Of a DNA stretch of 17,183 nucleotides, positions 14,005-17,183 are shown piece after piece. A model generated the notes under the pieces. It did no database searches. It worked only from the letters and a program-made list of their open reading frames with translations, and was not told where the DNA came from. Origin of the DNA: Clostridium sp. (GTDB lineage: Bacteria > Bacillota > Clostridia > Lachnospirales > Lachnospiraceae); NCBI GenBank assembly GCA_016302185.1, contig JAEDOC010000031.1:1-17183 (forward strand), written 5' to 3'. Each line of letters begins with the position of its first letter. The first letter of the stretch is position 1. The position numbers and the translations under genes are program-made.

Positions 14005-17000
14005 TTATTCTTCTTTTTTCTTTCGTTTGCTGCGCAGATACATCCAACCGCTTCCGGAGCCCAGAAGAAGGACGAATAATACCCAGAGCGGAACCGACGA
14101 GTCGCCGGTTGGCGCCATAGCACCAAGTGCTACCAGCCAGTCTTCCAGTTCTTCCAGAATCTCCGGTGAGTTCCGCAACCATCCCGTGGGGACTCCCATG
14201 GATTCTAACTGAATCAGGAGATTTTCTACCGTTTGTCTGGCTTCCTCTTTCCTCTTTTTCAGTTCTTCTTCCGAAATAGGCTCCGTGATCTCTTCCTGCG
14301 GTTCCTGTGGCTCTGTCTCCGGCGGAACTTCCGGTATCTCCGTCTGTCCGGGACCCTGCGGTTCTTCTGAAGGCTTCGGAGCGCCGGAACCTCCGTGATG
14401 ATTTCCTCCGCCGGAGGATTTCTTCCGGTTCACAAACAGAGCTTCTGCTGAAATTCCGTATGGAATCACTCCGGTATCACCCTCAGAAGAGGATAACGCA
14501 TACCCACTCCTCTCTATTTCGGTTACCTGATAAGATGCACCGGCCGGAATCCCATCAATCCTGAAATATTCACCGGAATCGATCCGAATCGTCCCGTCCG
14601 ACTCAGTCACATATCTCTGCTCCGTGCCTTCCACAGCATCTATCTCCGCCCGATCATACGGTCCGGTATAGGTCTGCTTCTTTCCGTTCACTGTGAGCTC
14701 TGTCCGGAACTGAAAATCACTTCCATAGCCGCTGACCATCGTCTTCTTTACAGTTAGGCTTCCGGTTTTCAGTGTGTTGGTAATCACCGTTCCATCCAGT
14801 TCATGCAGCGCCTCATAACCATCCGGCACTTGTTCTGTGACCGAATACTGAATTACCGTTCCATTTTGTGTATACATCGGCAGATCCTTCCACTGCCACT
14901 GCCATACAGAGCCGTTCTTTGTCCATTCCGGCTCTGACACTGCCACGCCATCCAACGCTGCTTCCGGAACGGTATGCAGCTCCAGCTGAATTTCTGACGG
15001 GCGCAGTCCGTAACGATTCTCCTGGTCCTCCCAGATCTTTGTACCGCTGAGTGCGGACGTATATAACGGAATCCAGGTATTCTTTACGGTTGTCACAGTG
15101 GAACCGTCCGTCTTCGGATCAGACAGGGCCGTTTCAAAATGATAACCACCCATAAATCCACTCATACCTTCCATATCATCCACACGGTCCGGCCTTACGG
15201 TTTCACCTGTCTTTTTCATGGAGATCTCCCGGAACCGGTACATATATTCCCGTCCCTGATTCTCTCCATCTTCTGTATCATAACGCGGAAGATCCGTAAT
15301 CGTCTTCTCGTCTACTCCGTTTTCCCCCCGAGGCAGGGTAACAGTAAATACCAGCTCCGCAGGAGATGCTTCGCCGGCCTTTCCGGCCTCTCCATAGGTC
15401 ACTGCCTTCCAATTCCTGCTGTCATATCTGTCATCCGCATAGCTTCTCTGCAGTTCCAGAGTCACGGACTGAATCTGCTTCTTTTCCGGATCCTCTCCAT
15501 GATTCCACACCTTTCTTACCGAAGCGCTGGTTACAGCAGATTCCGGAGTCAGCCGGTTCTCTATGGTGACCCGTTTATCATTCTCCTCTTTATTACTCTC
15601 AGAAAGCAGGCTTCCTGTGAGGTTGGCTGCATTCATCGTTGTCACATAAGCGTCTACCGGAGTCTCCACGACACGGTAGGATACCGGGACAGCTTCAGAA
15701 CCGGACGCTGCCATCACCGGCAGATTTTCCCAGGAAACAGGCTGACTCCAGCTTCCGTCGCTGCCCGGCAGAATCGTTCTCTCTGAACCGGAAAGCACTT
15801 CATACGGCTGATCTCCAAGCCTTCTCTCCAGATGCAGGGTAATGCTGTCCGACCTGGTCCCCGCCGGATTCGTGCCGTCCCCGCTCCACTGCTTCTTCGC
15901 CTCAATCCGCATTGTCTTCGGAGTATAGGAGTTTACCAGCTGATTTTTACCGGAACCCTCAACTCCCGGAGCGACGGTATCCGCATCGATCGTTCCTCCC
16001 TGCTTCTCCGTATACGGATTCTGGGTATACGGTGCCCTGACCGGAACATTGACTTCCCTGATACGGTACTGAATTACGCTTCCGTCCTCCCGATATTTCG
16101 GAAGATTCGTCCAGCGGTAGCTCCAATTGCCTTCCGGCTCAGAAAGAGTTGCCGGAGTGCCCACCGGTTCCTCCTGTCCGCCCGCCGTTCCAGCCGTTCT
16201 GTACAACTGTACCGCAATCGCATCCGGACGCACTCCGTCCTGATTCTGATTGTCATTCCAGACCTTCTTCACCGGAACATCTACGGTGATTCTGGTATTT
16301 TTGATTTCCTGTGTAAATACCTCTCCCGCTTTTACAGGTGCCTTTTCTTCCACCAGATAACCGGAAAGGATTTTTGCCCCGTTCTCATAGCTGCAACCGG
16401 TAATCCATGTGCTGCCGCCATCATAAGAGACAGCAGTCTCCACCGCACGGTACTCATATGCTGTGCCGTCAGAATCCTCCTTCGGCAGGTGATCAAAGGT
16501 TACCTTCCAGGTACCGGCTGCATCCGGAGTAATCACTTTTGTCTCTGCTTCAGACCAGGCCGGATCAATCACGGACAGATTCTTAAACTCCCCTGATGTC
16601 TTTCTCTGCAGCGTTACTTTGACTGCATTCGGTCTTCCCTCCGAGATACCTTTGTAATCCCAGGTTTTCGTTACCGTAAGGCTCGTTCGCTTCAGCGAGT
16701 TCGTCAGCGTCAGAGTGCCGGTTCGATTCTCCAGAACAGGAGTTGCAGATTCCGCATTCAAAGCAGAGGTATACGCCGGGGACAGATTCGTCTCCCGTAC
16801 CTGATAGGAGATCGGAGTACCCTGACTTGCATAGGTTAAACCAGTAAATTCGTATTTCCACTCATTTGCCTGCGAAAGTGTCGCTTTTCTTTCCGGTTCT
16901 ACCGGAGTAAATTCTCCGCTGTCCCCCACTCTCTGATACAACTGAACCGTAACTTCTTCCGGACGCAGCTTCCAGAAATTTTCCGAATTCTCCGGAAGAG

Positions 17001-17183
17001 CCCCCGGAACGGCTGTTGCAGTCAACCGATCCTCCCACTGTTTTGTCACTGTAATTACAACGTCCTGAAACGGGGTATGACTGTTGGTAACCGTTCTTAC
17101 CAAAACATCTTCACCGGACGAGGCGTCTGAAGAGGTTGCATAGCTTACAGAATAATACTGCGGAACACTCACCTCACGGATCC
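14005..17183 (-). CDS. CnaB-repeat cell-wall-anchored surface protein, N-terminus outside window
   Basis: Surface adhesin-like or pilin-like protein, 5' end cut off by the window: the frame is open to 17183, and the GTG at 17172 is an internal valine (REVSVPQYY). Numbering from it, six divergent CnaB domains follow, at about 40-158, 164-293, 297-416, 421-541, 549-699 and 707-800. Each has a lysine before a Trp (K44, K169, K303, K427, K554, K712) and a late Glu (E127, E245, E373, E503, E649, E780), which fits internal isopeptide bonds. A distinct domain (LTVKKTMVSGYG, 805-915) comes next, then a Pro/Glu-rich stalk (920-966) and a helical block (967-1018). The end is sorting signal-like: APTGD (1020-1024), a hydrophobic segment (1027-1046) and RSKRKKK. 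The motif departs from LPXTG, so the responsible sortase is unknown. Ligand unknown. Confidence 0.88.
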   Translation of the reverse strand, partial: IREVSVPQYYSVSYATSSDASSGEDVLVRTVTNSHTPFQDVVITVTKQWEDRLTATAVPGALPENSENFWKLRPEEVTVQLYQRVGDSGEFTPVEPERKATLSQANEWKYEFTGLTYASQGTPISYQVRETNLSPAYTSALNAESATPVLENRTGTLTLTNSLKRTSLTVTKTWDYKGISEGRPNAVKVTLQRKTSGEFKNLSVIDPAWSEAETKVITPDAAGTWKVTFDHLPKEDSDGTAYEYRAVETAVSYDGGSTWITGCSYENGAKILSGYLVEEKAPVKAGEVFTQEIKNTRITVDVPVKKVWNDNQNQDGVRPDAIAVQLYRTAGTAGGQEEPVGTPATLSEPEGNWSYRWTNLPKYREDGSVIQYRIREVNVPVRAPYTQNPYTEKQGGTIDADTVAPGVEGSGKNQLVNSYTPKTMRIEAKKQWSGDGTNPAGTRSDSITLHLERRLGDQPYEVLSGSERTILPGSDGSWSQPVSWENLPVMAASGSEAVPVSYRVVETPVDAYVTTMNAANLTGSLLSESNKEENDKRVTIENRLTPESAVTSASVRKVWNHGEDPEKKQIQSVTLELQRSYADDRYDSRNWKAVTYGEAGKAGEASPAELVFTVTLPRGENGVDEKTITDLPRYDTEDGENQGREYMYRFREISMKKTGETVRPDRVDDMEGMSGFMGGYHFETALSDPKTDGSTVTTVKNTWIPLYTSALSGTKIWEDQENRYGLRPSEIQLELHTVPEAALDGVAVSEPEWTKNGSVWQWQWKDLPMYTQNGTVIQYSVTEQVPDGYEALHELDGTVITNTLKTGSLTVKKTMVSGYGSDFQFRTELTVNGKKQTYTGPYDRAEIDAVEGTEQRYVTESDGTIRIDSGEYFRIDGIPAGASYQVTEIERSGYALSSSEGDTGVIPYGISAEALFVNRKKSSGGGNHHGGSGAPKPSEEPQGPGQTEIPEVPPETEPQEPQEEITEPISEEELKKRKEEARQTVENLLIQLESMGVPTGWLRNSPEILEELEDWLVALGAMAPTGDSSVPLWVLFVLLLGSGSGWMYLRSKRKKKEE

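Noticed and set aside
17170..17172. GTG at 17172 as the true start of the CnaB protein
   Set aside because: The frame continues upstream as I-R-E before the valine, the normal end-of-domain pattern (REV) of a CnaB repeat, so the gene runs beyond the window.
14005..17183. Tandem DNA repeats or recombination hot spot in the CnaB gene
   Set aside because: The domains repeat at protein level, but the DNA is strongly diverged between them, and I saw no long identical repeats.

Overview
The window looks like chromosomal DNA of a gut-type Clostridia, most likely a Lachnospiraceae member. This rests on the moderate GC, strong AGGAGG-type ribosome binding sites, sigma-A-like promoters, an E. coli-class SpeD next to a Bacillus-type SpeA, a Wadjet-like SMC operon and a large CnaB-repeat surface protein. 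The lineage is an inference from gene content. No tRNA, rRNA, CRISPR array, transposase or integrase was seen.

Layout. (1) Positions 1-6333, minus strand: a polyamine operon read speD, speA, speE, speB, carboxy(nor)spermidine dehydrogenase, nspC; nspC is cut by the left edge. (2) 6334-6866: a 533-bp gap with a promoter at the end of lgt, a roughly 195-nt domain closed by a 9-bp long-range helix, two possible mini-ORFs and a strong intrinsic terminator 82 nt before speD. (3) 6867-7637: lgt, minus strand, with its own promoter. (4) 7740-13264, minus strand: jetA-jetB-jetC, overlapping genes for a MukBEF/Wadjet-like SMC complex, with no jetD nuclease gene beside them. (5) 13423-13929, plus strand: a flavin reductase-like protein, divergent from jetA. 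(6) 13937-14000: a long bidirectional terminator. (7) 14005-17183, minus strand: the C-terminal part of a CnaB-repeat surface protein, cut by the right edge.

How the genes work together. SpeA makes agmatine from arginine and SpeB can convert it to putrescine. The operon then carries two routes to spermidine: SpeD plus SpeE (decarboxylated SAM as aminopropyl donor), and carboxyspermidine dehydrogenase plus decarboxylase (aspartate semialdehyde as donor). SpeE is damaged: a good start codon and the first 16 family residues are present, but about 70 bases that should follow are missing and the frame is broken. The carboxyspermidine route could cover the loss. JetABC should form an SMC-kleisin motor; without JetD it is an orphaned Wadjet, a system whose nuclease lies elsewhere, or a condensin.

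Most worth following up: the structured leader and terminator ahead of speD, the speE deletion, and the jetABC operon without jetD.
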